Both the position numbers and the translations under genes were made by a program. The notes beneath the pieces were generated by a model, which worked only from the letters and a program-made list of their open reading frames with translations, ran no database searches and had not been told where the DNA came from. Shown piece after piece: positions 20,615-32,152 of a stretch of DNA of 64,000 nucleotides. The stretch is from Salvia splendens. Lineage: Eukaryota; Streptophyta; Magnoliopsida; Lamiales; Lamiaceae. The stretch lies in NCBI RefSeq assembly GCF_004379255.2, contig NC_056033.1:40698719-40762718 (forward strand). The letters run 5' to 3'. The first letter of the stretch is position 1. Each line of letters opens with the position of its first letter.

Positions 20615-22258
20615 AGCAATGAAAGCACCAGTTGTTAAGGACCTAAGTCCCTAACGTTCGGTAGAACGGAGAACAACTATGAAGAGATAAATCCGGTGTC
20701 CGTGAGGGTCGGCGGAGGACGAATCTGGGTGGCTGTGCGCGGGTTCCAACCCGTCGGGCAGCGACTGCATATCAGATATACATCCCGGCTGTGCGCGGTG
20801 AGATTCCGTCGGGCAGCAGGTGGTGTAGGGGTTAAGGATTCAACGTATTTTGCAAGGGACTTGGCCAAAATAATATATTCATTCCATGATTAAAAAGATA
20901 ACATCCTCTCCTATTTATGATACTAGAATACTATTACCCTAACTTATTGAATAAGATAACAAAGATATGGAAAAGATATGGTAAATCAAAAGACACTAAA
21001 TAATTGAGATTTCCTAGGTATGAGGATCGTATCAACATGTTATGTATATAAATCAGAATATTGATTCAACAACTGCTAAAACAGCCATACATAGTAACAC
21101 AAAGACACTAAGTGTTGGCAGGAGCTGCTCGTTTGCATTCAAGGACGAAGCTCAACCTCTAATCAGCCAAATTGAGTGTTACCAATTAAGAACAAATGAA
21201 TCAAATGAACACAATTAAACATTAAACAAGAAAATTGGTTATTTACTTTAAAATTACTTTGTTTCGTAAACTCCTTAATAGTATAAAAAATAGCTAATTA
21301 GTAAAAATTCCAAGCGAACTTCAAGCTAAGAATACAAAATCAATGAAATTAAAGTTAAAATTAACATGCTAAACTTAAATTAGTGACAAAGGTTAGAATA
21401 GTCAAAACAAATCACAAAATAATGTTATAAAAAATCAATAAGAATATAACAATATTTTATATCAATGCATATTGTTAAAGCTAAAAATATACTATAACCT
21501 TAGCTCACTACACTTAAGTAAAGAAATATAAACTAATAATAAACTAAATAAATGTTTTGTGCTATATTTTATTTTTCCTACATCCACGCTTGTTTTTCTC
21601 CCTCGCGCAACATGTTAGATTTTTTTTCGCATCTTCAACTCTTTAGTATACAATTTTCTTAGAGGTGTGATTTTTGTTCCTGAAAAGGGGAGAATAAAGA
21701 TTACAGAACATCCAATGATATTTTACACCATATATAACCCACCGATAAAACTTACATATATAAAAAATCTTTCAATTTCTTGTAAGATAAAACATAGTAA
21801 TAGTTCTGTGATTGTCAAGGAAAATAGAAAGAAGGAACTCATGGTCTATATTAAATATAATCTACGAAAATTAGTGAGTTTAAAAGATATTTTTAAAAAA
21901 ATCAAAATCCTCAAAATTAGTAAATTTAAAGATATAAGATCAAAATTATCAGCATCATCAAATAAATTATTAAAAAAATAAAATAAAAAGTGCATAAAGT
22001 CATGGGAAATTAAAGGCAATGTGACATTGGGAATTTAGAATAGAAAAAATCATACTAATAAAAAAAAGGGAAAAAACAATTGTCCAATTACAAAAAATTG
22101 AAAAAATTAGTGAATTGAGGTCGCAAAACAAACATTATTAATATAAAAATGAAAACTTATAAACGTCCCCTTTAAATATGATAAATAAGTTAGAAAACTG
22201 AAAATTAAATTTAAAAATTGATTAGTGGTCAAAGCTATAATGGCACGTTTTTTTATTA

Positions 22259-22971
22259 GAGGGAACATCTTTTTAGGTCCACGAACTTTGCTAAAGTATC
22301 CTTTTAGGTCCGTGAACTTTGAAAATATCATTTTAGGTCCATCAACTACAAGTCAATATCATTTGAGGTATTTTGAACTTTTTTCGGACGAAAATGCCCT
22401 TAAGACCTTCAAAGGGCAACTTGGACAATTCTTTCTCCACTCATCTTGACGGCAAATTTTTATATTTAAATTCAATTTGGATGGTAATTGATCTCCATTC
22501 TGAAATTCATATAAATAATACTCCATATGACAATCCAAATTAATATAGCTATCTAATTCCAAAATAAATAAACTAAATATAATTCACAAATCACCTAAGT
22601 TCTTAAAATGCAGTTTAGATTGAAAAAATAAAATAAAGTATCAAGTCTCAATTCACTATCCCTAAATAATTGGTCATCTAATAATTGAAAAATTAACACA
22701 TATTTTTTAAGGCAAATTTTAATTATATTTAAATTCAATTTGGATGGTAATTGAATCAAATAGTAGTAAAAAAAATTGTTGGACTCTAGGTCTTTGACGC
22801 AAGATGAGTGACGAAAGAATTGTCCAAATTAAGGGTATTTTCGTCCGGAAAAAGTTCAAAATACCTCAAATGATATTAACTTGTAGTTGACGGACCTAAA
22901 AGGATATTTTCAAACTTCACGGACCTAAAATGATACTTTGGCAAAGTTCATAGACCTAAAAAGATGTTCCC
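22259..22971. mobile_element. MULE-like foldback element, family 1
   Basis: About 713 bp with roughly 190-bp terminal inverted repeats made of repeated AGGTCC(A/G)(C/T)GAACTTTG-type words (ends GAGGGAACATC and GATGTTCCC). It is bordered by a T-rich direct repeat TTTTTTTAT(TA) at 22248 and 22972. The homologous place in copy B (about 27100-27115) has the single uninterrupted site, which proves insertion. Long inverted repeats and a 9-11 bp target duplication point to a Mutator-like non-autonomous element. It has no coding capacity. A relative lies at 55943-56968. Confidence 0.8.
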
Positions 22972-23050
22972 TTTTTTTATTATAATGTAGGTAGGGTAAT
23001 ATTAATTGTGGAATTTAAATTTTGAATCACAAAAGACGTTTTTTTTCTTA

Positions 23051-24579
23051 GAGTGAACTACGCAAATGGTCCCTGAACTATGCCTTTTGCACACCAATGG
23101 TCCCTGAACTTTAAAAATATCGTGGGTAGTCCCTGAACTAAGGTGTAATCACATTTATGGTACTTTTTCACTATTCATCACAATTTTACACCGAAAATGC
23201 CCCCAATGCATGAAGGGCATTTTGGGACTTTCATATCTATGTATTGAATTTGATATTTTCTTTATCTAGTACTAAATATGATATTTTCTTATAGTTTGAG
23301 TACCTAAAATGATATTATTCACTTCAAGTACCTAAAATGATATTATTCACTTCACTTTTTCAACATTTCTTCTTTCTCTCTTTCTCTAAAAATAAAAATA
23401 AAAAATAGTACTATGAAATTATTAAATATATTAATTATAAAAATCAAAATTATAAATTTAATTATAAAATAATTTTCGCAAAATTTAATTTTTATTGTGA
23501 TTTGATTATTTTTTTAATATTAAAAATTAATTTTTTAATTAAAACTAAGCATTAATTTTCAAAAAATTCTTAATTTTTGATGATATATTCTCTTGATCTA
23601 TTATTGTTCACTCACATGAAAATTGATTGTTGTCAGTTGGGTGTGGAGGGAAAACTCTTGTAATTCACAAAGTATTTGATGTTTTGGGAAATTATGGAAG
23701 TTTTATTTTTGGCCAAGAATCTATGATTGTAACTGTTTTTTGACCATGGGAATTGGGATATAGTCATAACTTAATAACCTTGCTGATTGATGAGCCTTGT
23801 ATATGCATTCGTACTCAAGCGTCAAAATTTTCTTTTACCATGTATGTAGGGATGGCTACAACGACTTCAACACAATTTACATGCAAGTAAGCTTATTAAT
23901 TTTTTAATTCCCAAAAATTAATTTTGCGAAAATTCTTAATTTTTTCAAAAATTAATGCTTAATTTTAATTAAAAAATTAATTAAGAGAATATATCATCAA
24001 AACTTATAATAGATCAAGAGAATATATCATCAAAAATTAAGAATTTTCGCAAAAAATAAGAATTTTTCAAAAATTAATGCTTAGTTTTAATTAAAAAAAA
24101 TAATTTTTAATTTTAAAAAATTAATCAAATCACAATCAAAATTAAATTTTGTGAAAATTATTTTATAATTAAATTTATAATTTTGATTTTTATAATTAAT
24201 ATATTTAATAATTTCATAGTACTATTTTTTATTTTTATTTTTAGAGAAAGAGAGAAAGAAGAAATGTTGAAAAAGTGAAGTGAATAATATCATTTTAGGT
24301 ACTAGAAGTGAATAATATCATTTTAGGTACTCAAACTATAAGAAAATATCATATTTAGTACTAGATAAATAAAATATCAAATTCAATACCTAGATATGAA
24401 AGTCCCAAAATGCCCTTCATGCCTTGGGGGCATTTTGGGTGTAAAATTGTGATGAATAGTGAAAAAGTACCATAAATGTGATTACACGTTAGTTCAGGGA
24501 CTACCCACGATATTTTTAAAGTTCATGGACCATTGGTGTGCAAAAGGCATAGTTCATGGGCCATTTGCGTAGTACACTC
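23051..24579. mobile_element. MULE-like foldback element, family 2
   Basis: 1,529 bp with terminal inverted repeats of about 600 bp per arm (left 23051 to about 23630, right about 23940-24579). It starts GAGTGAACTACGCAAATGG, ends on the complementary strand GAGTGTACTACGCAAATGG, and has a perfect 9-bp target duplication TTTTTCTTA (23042-23050 and 24580-24588). Copy B carries the empty site near 27172. Subterminal GGTCCCTGAACT words repeat three times per arm. The roughly 300-bp unique centre has no ORF of note. Confidence 0.88.
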
Positions 24580-24774
24580 TTTTTCTTATAATGATACATT
24601 GATTATGCACGCTTATAAATATTCAAAATGATGCCCACAATTTATAAATATTTCAAAAAACGGCCACACAAATATTTCAAAATATTTCAAAATTATGCAC
24701 GCTTATAAAGTATCTTCCACACAAATTGTTTGTTCAATCATTACCAATTTAATATTAAGTGTTTTTTTTCAGAC

Positions 24775-24919
24775 GATAGCATAAGCCGTGGGAGATTGGT
24801 ATTTCGACCGGAGCGAGTTCCAGGAGATGGACATGCTCAATGACTTGCCACGGTACTGCACTAGCACCGACGACCAACCTACTTTGGAGAAAAAGTGTAG
24901 GGATTATATTCATCATTAG
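24775..24919 (+). pseudogene. dead copy of the last pectin acetylesterase exon
   Basis: The intron end TTTTTTCAG and the whole last exon of the gene at 286-17935 are repeated. The fifth codon of the exon is TAA here instead of CAA, giving ATAGCATAAGCC, and the rest is nearly identical down to the TAG. No other pectin acetylesterase exon precedes it, so it is a non-functional by-product of the tandem duplication. Confidence 0.88.
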
Positions 24920-25103
24920 ATGCCATGAATTGATAGCATGGGAATTTGAATTTCTATTTTCAGTTATGAATGAAAGGTTAAAAGTTTTCGGTTAAATTCA
25001 TCTTCTTAATTACTCCACAATTTAATTGCTGGTAACAATAAATACTACTATTACATAGGTAGGTTACGAGTAATGAAATGAATTAAGTGAGAGATATGAC
25101 ATC

Positions 25104-25111
25104 TATAAAAG
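25104..25111 (+). promoter_or_regulatory. TATA box of 8-cysteine gene B
   Basis: TATAAAAG, 45 bp before the ATG, at the same distance as in copy A. Confidence 0.6.
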
Positions 25112-25155
25112 CAAGATGTTGTAACTAGGGTTATTATACATATTATCTTAGAAGC

Positions 25156-25473
25156 ATGAGTCCTCAAAACTCAATCATGGTGATGGTGATTATGATAAGT
25201 AGTTTGGTGGTAATGAGTGATTGGAGAACAGTGGATGTGAAAGAGTGCTACAAGAATTGGCCTGATGATTGTAAATTTGGGCTGTTGAAAGCGATATGTG
25301 GCGATAATACTGATCTCCCTGAGAGTGTTTGTTGTTATTTAATTGATAATTTCACGATTAGTTATGATTGCTACTTTGGAATTGCTAATGACTTAAAAAA
25401 CAATTACACTTGCCCACACCCAGATATGGCGCTGAGTTACGCTCTAGATATGTATACAGCTTGTATAGGCTAA
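25156..25473 (+). CDS. small secreted 8-cysteine protein, copy B
   Basis: A 105-aa duplicate of the protein at 18172. It has the same signal peptide and all eight cysteines. Residues 1-81 are identical between the copies. The differences are S82N, P85T, G90D, M93L, V97L and N98D (A to B). Only two silent changes were found in the whole gene, so the changes are mostly replacing and clustered in the C-terminal loop between Cys72 and Cys103. The TATA box and 5' leader are retained, so it is probably expressible. The function is unknown. Confidence 0.72.
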   Translation: MSPQNSIMVMVIMISSLVVMSDWRTVDVKECYKNWPDDCKFGLLKAICGDNTDLPESVCCYLIDNFTISYDCYFGIANDLKNNYTCPHPDMALSYALDMYTACIG

Positions 25474-27255
25474 TACTCCTATAATATATTTCAAATGTCA
25501 TTTAATAATTGTATGTCATGGATACAAATTGATGATCAAATTATATATTAATTACTCAAAACCTTATGATCTAATACCATTTTTATTTGTTGGAAACAAG
25601 TGTAATACATAACCAAAGATTATCATACATTAACCTACCATAAATGTTATGTATATAAATCAGAATATTGATTCAACAACTGCTAAAACAGCCATATATA
25701 GTAACACAAAGACATTAAGTGTTGGCAGGAGCTGCTCGTTTGCATTCAAGGACGAAGCTCAGCCTCTAATCAGCCAAATTGAGTGTTACCAATTCAAGAA
25801 CAAATGAGTCAAATGAACACAATTCAACATTAAACAGGAAAATTGGTTATTTACTTTAAAATTACTTTGTTTCGTAAGCTCCTTATTAGTATAAAAAATA
25901 GTTGATTAGTAAAAATTCCTAGCGAACTTCAAGCTAAGAATACAAAATCAATTAAATTAAAGTTAAAATCAAAATGCTAAACTTAAATTAGTGACAAAGT
26001 TAAAATAGTCAAAACAACTCACAAATTAATGTTATAAAAAATCAATAAGAATATAACAATATTTTATATCAATGCATATTGTTAAAGCTAAAAATATACT
26101 ATAACCTTAGCTCACTACACTTAGGTAAAGAAATATAAACTAATAATAAACTAAATGTTTTGTGCTATATTTTTGTTTTTCCTATATCCACGCTAGTTTT
26201 TCTTCCTCGCGCAACATGTTAGATTTTTTTTTCGCATCTTCAACTCTTTAGTATACAATTTCTTAGAGGTGTGATTTTTGTTCCTGAAATAGGGGAGAAT
26301 AAAGATTACATAACATCCAATGATATTTTACACCATATATTACCCACCGATAAAACTTACATATATAAAAAATCTTTCGATTTCTTGTACGATAAAACAT
26401 AGTAATAGTTCTGCGATTGTCAAGGAAAATAGAAAGAAGGAACTCATGGTCTATATTAAATATAATCTACGAAAATTAGTAAGTTTAAAAGATATTTAAA
26501 AAAAATCAAAATCCTCAAAATTAGTAAATTTAAAGATATAAGATCAAAATTATCCGCAACATCAAATACATTATTAAAAAAATAAAATAAAAAGTGCATA
26601 AAGTCATGGGAAATTAAAGGCAATGTGACATTGGGAATTTAGAATAGAAAAAATCATATTAATAAAAAAAGAAAAAAAAAACAATTGTCCAATCACAAAA
26701 AATTGAAAAAAATGGTGAATTGGGGCTGCAAAACAAACATTATTAATACAAAAATGAAAAAAAAAATCATCATATAGAAAACTGATTTCATGTCAAAGCA
26801 ATATTGACGAAGAGTAAGAAAAATACCTAAAATCAATTCAAATTTATGCAAAGCGTTCAATAAAGAATATTATGAAAAAAGATAGGAATTATGAGGATTA
26901 AAATCTAGCTGACAACATATTTATAGTAAAAAGTAGATGCCTCTCCGTAACTTTTCACTTCCTTCATTTATAATGAAAAATATTTTTTACCTTCCAAATT
27001 CAAAACTTATAAACGTCCCCTTTAAATATGATAAATAAGTTAGATAACTGGAAATTAAATTTAAAAATTGATTAGTGGTCAAAGCTATAATGACACGTTT
27101 TTTATTATAATGTAGGTAGGGTAATATTAATTGTGGAATTTAAATTTTGAATCACAAAAGACGTTTTTTTTTTCTTACAATGATACATTGATTATGCACG
27201 CTTATAAATATTCAAAATGATGCCCACAATTTATAAATATTTCAAAAGACGGCCC

Positions 27256-28105
27256 AAAACTCGCCTTTTATATATGTATAGATAGATTTAAAAATTAAAC
27301 TTAGGATATTTTCTTTTGCATGTGTAAAATTGTACGACCTAATTTAGACTCGAATCTAAATAAATCATTTAGGTACTCCAAATGTTATGATTTATCTACC
27401 ATTTTCAATTGTATCAATTGTGAATTTGTGGTATCCTAAATAGAAATAATGTTTTATCTCATTTTATTGTCTGAATTACGATAGTCGTACACGAATTAGA
27501 AATCAAGAAGAATTATTAAAATCTCACTGTTGAGGAATAAGAGTAACATAATTACTCCTATTTTATTTAAAGAATACTATATGGCCAGGTCAACTTCGGG
27601 TCTGTTCCGAACTTAAAAATCGCACGGAAAAACTATCAAATTTAGATTTGTTCACAATTATCATACAATGAAAAAAATTGATCACTCATGTTTAATATAT
27701 CGCTGATACTTTTCAACCAAACGACGTCGTTTTCTATATGAGTAGACAGCATAGTTTGATTCAATTGCAGTGACGTGCACGTATGATTTCGTAGCTGCGT
27801 ATCAGATACTACAATTTCAACAAAAAATTTCAATGTAGGATGATTGCGAACAAATCCAAATATCATAAGTTGATGGACAAACCAAAATTTGACCATAGTT
27901 TTTCAGACAAATAGCCTTATCATTTACTACATCTTTCCAACTTTCTTGACTGAATTTCCACCAATGCTGAATGTAATGTCACTTTGTCCTCAGCCAACAG
28001 ATCCAATCATCCAACACATAGTTTACCGTCTATGAACATTGCAATCATGCTCACTCACTCAATATTAACTAGAAGGCACATTGCCCTGCTACTAAATGGC
28101 TCTTG

Positions 28106-28136
<31 letters not shown>

Positions 28137-28273
28137 TAACTGAGACTGAAGTTGGCATGAATATGCACAGCAGATACTGGTACAGTGATGTGTTGATGAT
28201 AATCATTCGGGAAATATAAGTAGTTAAGTGTCGTCAACAACTTTATTCGACTAACCTGCTATCACGGTGTATC
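27256..28273. other. intergenic stretch, partly old repeat, with (GA)n microsatellite
   Basis: An AT-rich spacer between the duplication and the SDR gene. A part around 27600-27910 carries one - strand open frame (84 codons) without a recognisable family and looks like an old repeat. A (GA) run of about 14 units lies at 28106-28133, in or near the 3' UTR of the SDR gene. Confidence 0.5.
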
Positions 28274-30806
28274 CTAATATTCGATCAAGCCCAAGCTCTT
28301 TAACCAGGGGACCATCTCTGAGAGACCTTCTCTCAGACTTCTAGGGTTGTAAACCAGCTCTTTCTTCGCCTTCTCGCAACTGTACGCCCATTGATGCCTT
28401 AGAACATCAACGGTCTGTTCAATACAAAATGCATAGAGACTGTGAGTAGAAGAGCCCACCAGAAAATATAGCTCATAGATAGAGAAGAGCCAAGAAGTAG
28501 TCTTAAAACCAACTCTATGTTATAGTACGACATTGCAAAAAGGATTTTTTTACAAAGTAACTATTGCTTAGTTGGAACAATAGCAGTGAAACTATCTATG
28601 CAGGAAAAGCAAGTAACGTACGATGGGCAAAATCACAGAGTAGATAAAAAAACAGTTCCTCACCGGGGGGCTGATTAGGGGAAGCTTCCCAGTTATTCTG
28701 GACAACAGAACGCATATCCATCCATATACATCAACAAGAAACAGTGGGATCTTGAACCGAGGCTTCGATGTCTGAGTGATCTCTGCTGCTATATCAAAAA
28801 CATCTTTGAAGGATGCATTTTCCCCTGTAAGGAGATATCTTTCACCTTTCTGACCTTTAGCCAATGCAGCAATGCCCTTGTGCAACATCATCGACATGAC
28901 AGAACGAGAACCCTTGCTCTTGGCCAACATAGCCTGGCATCCGGCCACTAAAGCGTTCCACAAGCTGACACAGAGTGTACAAACATATTAAAAGTGAACA
29001 CGTTTGCATGAGTGGATGTCGAGGATGAACATGAACTCCTCTTACATCATCATGACCATGAAACAGTTTTATGATTTATCAAATTCGCACCAAAAGAACA
29101 CACACAAAAAAAGCATGAAAAGCCTATAGATCAAGATACCATCAAGTTAAAAAAGACAACATCTACAAGAAACATGTTCAGTTCCAAAGGGGTAACAAAT
29201 CCGTAATTATCCAGTTCAAGCTTCACACATAATCAAATCCGCCTCACATTTTAATCTTAACTGCGGTTCATCCTTTTTCCCCAGCACGAAATTATCATAA
29301 AATCAACTACCTAAATTGTACACCAAGCAAAAACTCCGTAATCAAACTTTATTAGAACGAGCACACATCATCATGAACATGGACCAGTTTTATCAAATTT
29401 ACACCAAAAGAACACACAAAAACTGTGAAAAGCACATATAGATCAAGACAGAATCAAGTAAAAAGGACAACATTGATAGGAAACCGGTTCAGTTCCAAAG
29501 GGGTAACAAATCCCTAATTTTCCAGTTCAAGCTTCACACATAATCAAACATGTTTCAACTTAATCACAGACATTTTTATCTTAGCAGAGGTTCATCCTTT
29601 TCCACAGCATGAATTTATTACAAATTAAACTACCAAAAAATCTAGCTTTTTAAGAACAAGCAAATGAGCAACTTACCAACTGAGCCACCATATTCCCAGT
29701 TGTAACTTTCCCTGGACCATAAATAACTCCAGGATACACTGGCACAATCGGCACCCCCTCCGCAGCAGCATCCAATGCAATCTTATCTGAGACAGCTTTT
29801 GACTTCTCATACTCAGTACAGAAATGCTTAGCAGGATGCACCTGCAAATACACATTTCTCCAACGATTATCAACAGAAATAAGAAGCCATCTTCCTCCTT
29901 AAAAATATCATTAAATGGAATTGAACAGAGTAGAGTCATAAGTACTTGAGTCTCATCAGCAATGTATCCATCTGTTGACCCCAACGCAAAAAACGACGAC
30001 GTATAAATGATCTTCTCGATAGTCTCCGTCTCCTTATATGCCTTCAACACATTCCTTAATCCCCCAACATTAACCTACCAAACTTTAAGTCAATACAAAA
30101 TCTGCGTTTCATATCTACTACAAAGCAATCACCGCATAAAAAATCCAGCTATCAAGTTAACAACTAGCAATTAATCTCCTCGCATCTAATCAGAAACTAA
30201 TAACATTAGAAAACCTACTGCTCAGTCAACTAATCATCAATTTACCACAGCATGTTAATTTCCGATTAACGACTAGCAATTAATCCATTTCGCATCTAAT
30301 CAGAAACCAATAACATCAGACAAGCTACTGATTAGCCAACTAATCATCAATTTACACTGAACAGAATATTAATTTCCGAGTAATGACTAGCAATTAATCC
30401 ACTTCGCATCTAATCAGAAACCAATAACATCAGAGAAGCTACTGATTAGTCAACTAATCATCAATTAACATTCAACAGAATATTAATTTCCGATTAATAA
30501 ATCAATACATTAAGCTGAGCTCACCGTAGTGAATCTGGAGGGATCAGGAAGCCAGGGTTCGACAAGTGCGGCAGTGTGGAAAACGACGTGGCAGCCGGAG
30601 AAAGCTTCGAGGAGCGACGGATAGTCGGTGACGTCGCCGTAGACAAGTTGGAGAGATCCGCCGGCGGCGGATGGCGGCGGCAAGGAGGAGATGTCGCTGG
30701 TTTTGCGGACGAAGGCCTTAACGGAGTAGCCTTGGTGGAGAAGTGCGCGGCAAAGCCTCCCACCAAGGTAACCGGAAGCGCCGGTAACCAATGCTACTTT
30801 CTTCAT
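28274..30806 (-). CDS. FLDH: NAD(P)-dependent SDR, farnesol-dehydrogenase-like, with a 2-nt frameshift
   Basis: Exons on -: 30806-30525, 30074-29946, 29841-29677, 28964-28664, 28414-28274. Exon 1 gives the Rossmann start VALVTGASGYLGGRL (GxxGxxG). Exon 2 has YTSSFFALGSTDG, exon 3 the catalytic YEKSK (YxxxK) and YPGVIYGPGK, exon 4 GERYLLTGENASF and SRITGKLPLISPP, and exon 5 LRHQWAYSC and NPRSLREGL. This order matches plant farnesol dehydrogenase (Arabidopsis FLDH), which oxidises farnesol in ABA-related isoprenoid metabolism; substrate here is inferred. Exon 4 is 301 nt though both borders are phase 0. The frame changes at about 28871-28874, where GGGCAT is followed by TGCTGC with two bases missing relative to the family. 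The unshifted frame stops seven codons later. This is either a pseudogene or an assembly error. Confidence 0.85.
29048..29570. repeat. diverged direct duplication in SDR intron 3
   Basis: A segment of about 200-240 bp beginning CATCATGA(C/A)CATG and containing CAGTTCCAAAGGGGTAACAA recurs with an offset of about 320 bp (around 29048 and 29368). It is intronic with no coding content. Confidence 0.75.
30160..30498. repeat. three-copy minisatellite, unit about 114 bp, in SDR intron 1
   Basis: Three consecutive copies (about 30160, 30270 and 30385) share CTAGCAATTAATC, CGCATCTAATCAGAAAC and CAACTAATCATCAATT. Copies two and three are more alike than copy one. Confidence 0.8.
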
Positions 30807-32152
30807 TTTACAACTTTTATTTGAGTTAAGTGAAACTGTTTCGGTATTTATAAATTATGTCTCGGTCCTCAATTTCTTCCGAATTCATATTTTCTGGATA
30901 GTCACGTGACTGCATTTTCGATATTTCGAAGTTTTAATATTTTATACTTTGTGCCAACTAATTTTAGACTTTGCTCAAAATTTCGTTCTTTGTGTTTGCT
31001 CAAAAAAAAAATGGCTTTATATACATTAGGTTTGTATAATATTTAGATCACCGGTTGACATTTTTTAATGATCCAGATCATAGTTTGTAATTTGTATAAT
31101 ATTTAGAGTTGCATTTTAACACTACTTTATTATCAACTTTGAATATGACGAAAAATACAGGAACTTTAATGTGTAGTCAATATTCCACAATTAAGTATTG
31201 TTGCAAAATTAAATTTTACGTAGCATGTCTAATAACATAGAGATAACATAACAAAATTAATGTTGAATGACAAGTCTAACACAGGAAACAATGACGTTTT
31301 GAAGACTAAGTTGGTGATTATTTTATACATTATGTAATTTGAATTTTATGTATTTTTTTACTATAAGGTGTCGTTTTGATCTAGTTAGACATTTCCTCAG
31401 GCCACTTAAGACCAAGATAGCATCCCTTTGGACATTCTGGTAATGTTACCTTGAATCAATATAGGAGAAATTCGAATTATGAAATATTGGCTACACTTAA
31501 AGCTCATACTATATTTTTTTACCATATTTAAAATTGGTGATAAAAAACTTAAATTAACCTATAATTGGTGTTTTTCAGCTGTTAGGCCAAGGATTTAATT
31601 TAAGAGTGCTATGGCATTGCAAAAGCGCACAAGATAGGGTGGGTCAAACGAGGAAATTTGTCAACATTTTACCTAAAGTAAGAAAATGTTTTGAACCGAA
31701 ATCCAGATCCAGAGTTACCCTTGCCGGCTGGTTAGTGGCAGTGTGATTGGAACTTTCTAAAGGCAAGCTTCCGCTGAGAGAGAAGAAGGGATTGAGATTC
31801 AAATACCTGTACTTCACAATACCTCATTAGAAGCTTTTGTTTTGATCCATTCATAAAAACAGAAGGTAACCACGCAAATTATTCATGAATTTAATTCTTT
31901 ATTCCCCTCCAAAACAGTGATACACAGTTAAAAACTTATAAGTTAGACAACGATATTACTATACATCATATGTCAAGTGTTAGAAATTCCACTTACTGTC
32001 CAAGTATTTTTGGGTGGAAACACCAAATGAAGAATCTGGCATTCCTTCGTATTCTTGCCCCAAACGCCATCTTGAACCGATATAAAATGCTATCTTTCAC
32101 GGCCCAGTTCGTAGGCAAGATGTTTGCACCAGAGAATAAAGCTGAACAACCA
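30807..32152. other. intergenic region between SDR and DUF829 genes
   Basis: Holds the upstream region of the SDR gene and the 3' UTR of the DUF829 gene. It is AT-rich; I saw no ORF, TIR or LTR I could support. Confidence 0.5.

Larger units (their letters stand above)
18663..21034 (-). mobile_element. old non-autonomous LTR retrotransposon
   Basis: A 2,372-bp element read on the - strand, with LTRs at 20633-21034 (5') and 18663-19065 (3'), TG...CA ends and a perfect target duplication ACATG (18658-18662 and 21035-21039). Copy B of the tandem duplication has the uninterrupted site. Next to the 5' LTR on - is ACTGGTGCTTTCATTGC, a candidate primer-binding site, and next to the 3' LTR a polypurine stretch GTGGGGGATT. 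The LTRs differ at about 20 of 400 positions, mostly C/T and G/A transitions, so it is far older than the gypsy element at 1626. No pol domains were found. Confidence 0.88.
17718..24665. repeat. tandem duplication, copy A
   Basis: The sequence from intron 11 of the pectin acetylesterase gene (ATAAAGTATCTGCC) through the 8-cysteine gene and about 2 kb downstream recurs from 24708. Copy A is enlarged by three insertions (18663-21034, 22259-22971, 23051-24579) absent from copy B. The two copies meet in a short AT-rich junction near 24665-24707. Confidence 0.88.
24708..27255. repeat. tandem duplication, copy B
   Basis: Collinear with copy A without its three mobile elements, giving clean empty sites near 25645, 27105 and 27172. 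It holds about 240 bp near 26757-26997 that copy A lacks, either an insertion here or a deletion in A. It includes a dead copy of the last pectin acetylesterase exon and a second 8-cysteine gene. Confidence 0.88.

Noticed and set aside
21667..21981. 104-codon Lys/Ile-rich + ORF in copy A
   Set aside because: The homologous stretch in copy B is broken by frame changes, so there is no sign of protein constraint.
27642..27896. 84-codon - strand ORF
   Set aside because: No family resemblance, promoter or splice structure; it is probably inside an old repeat.
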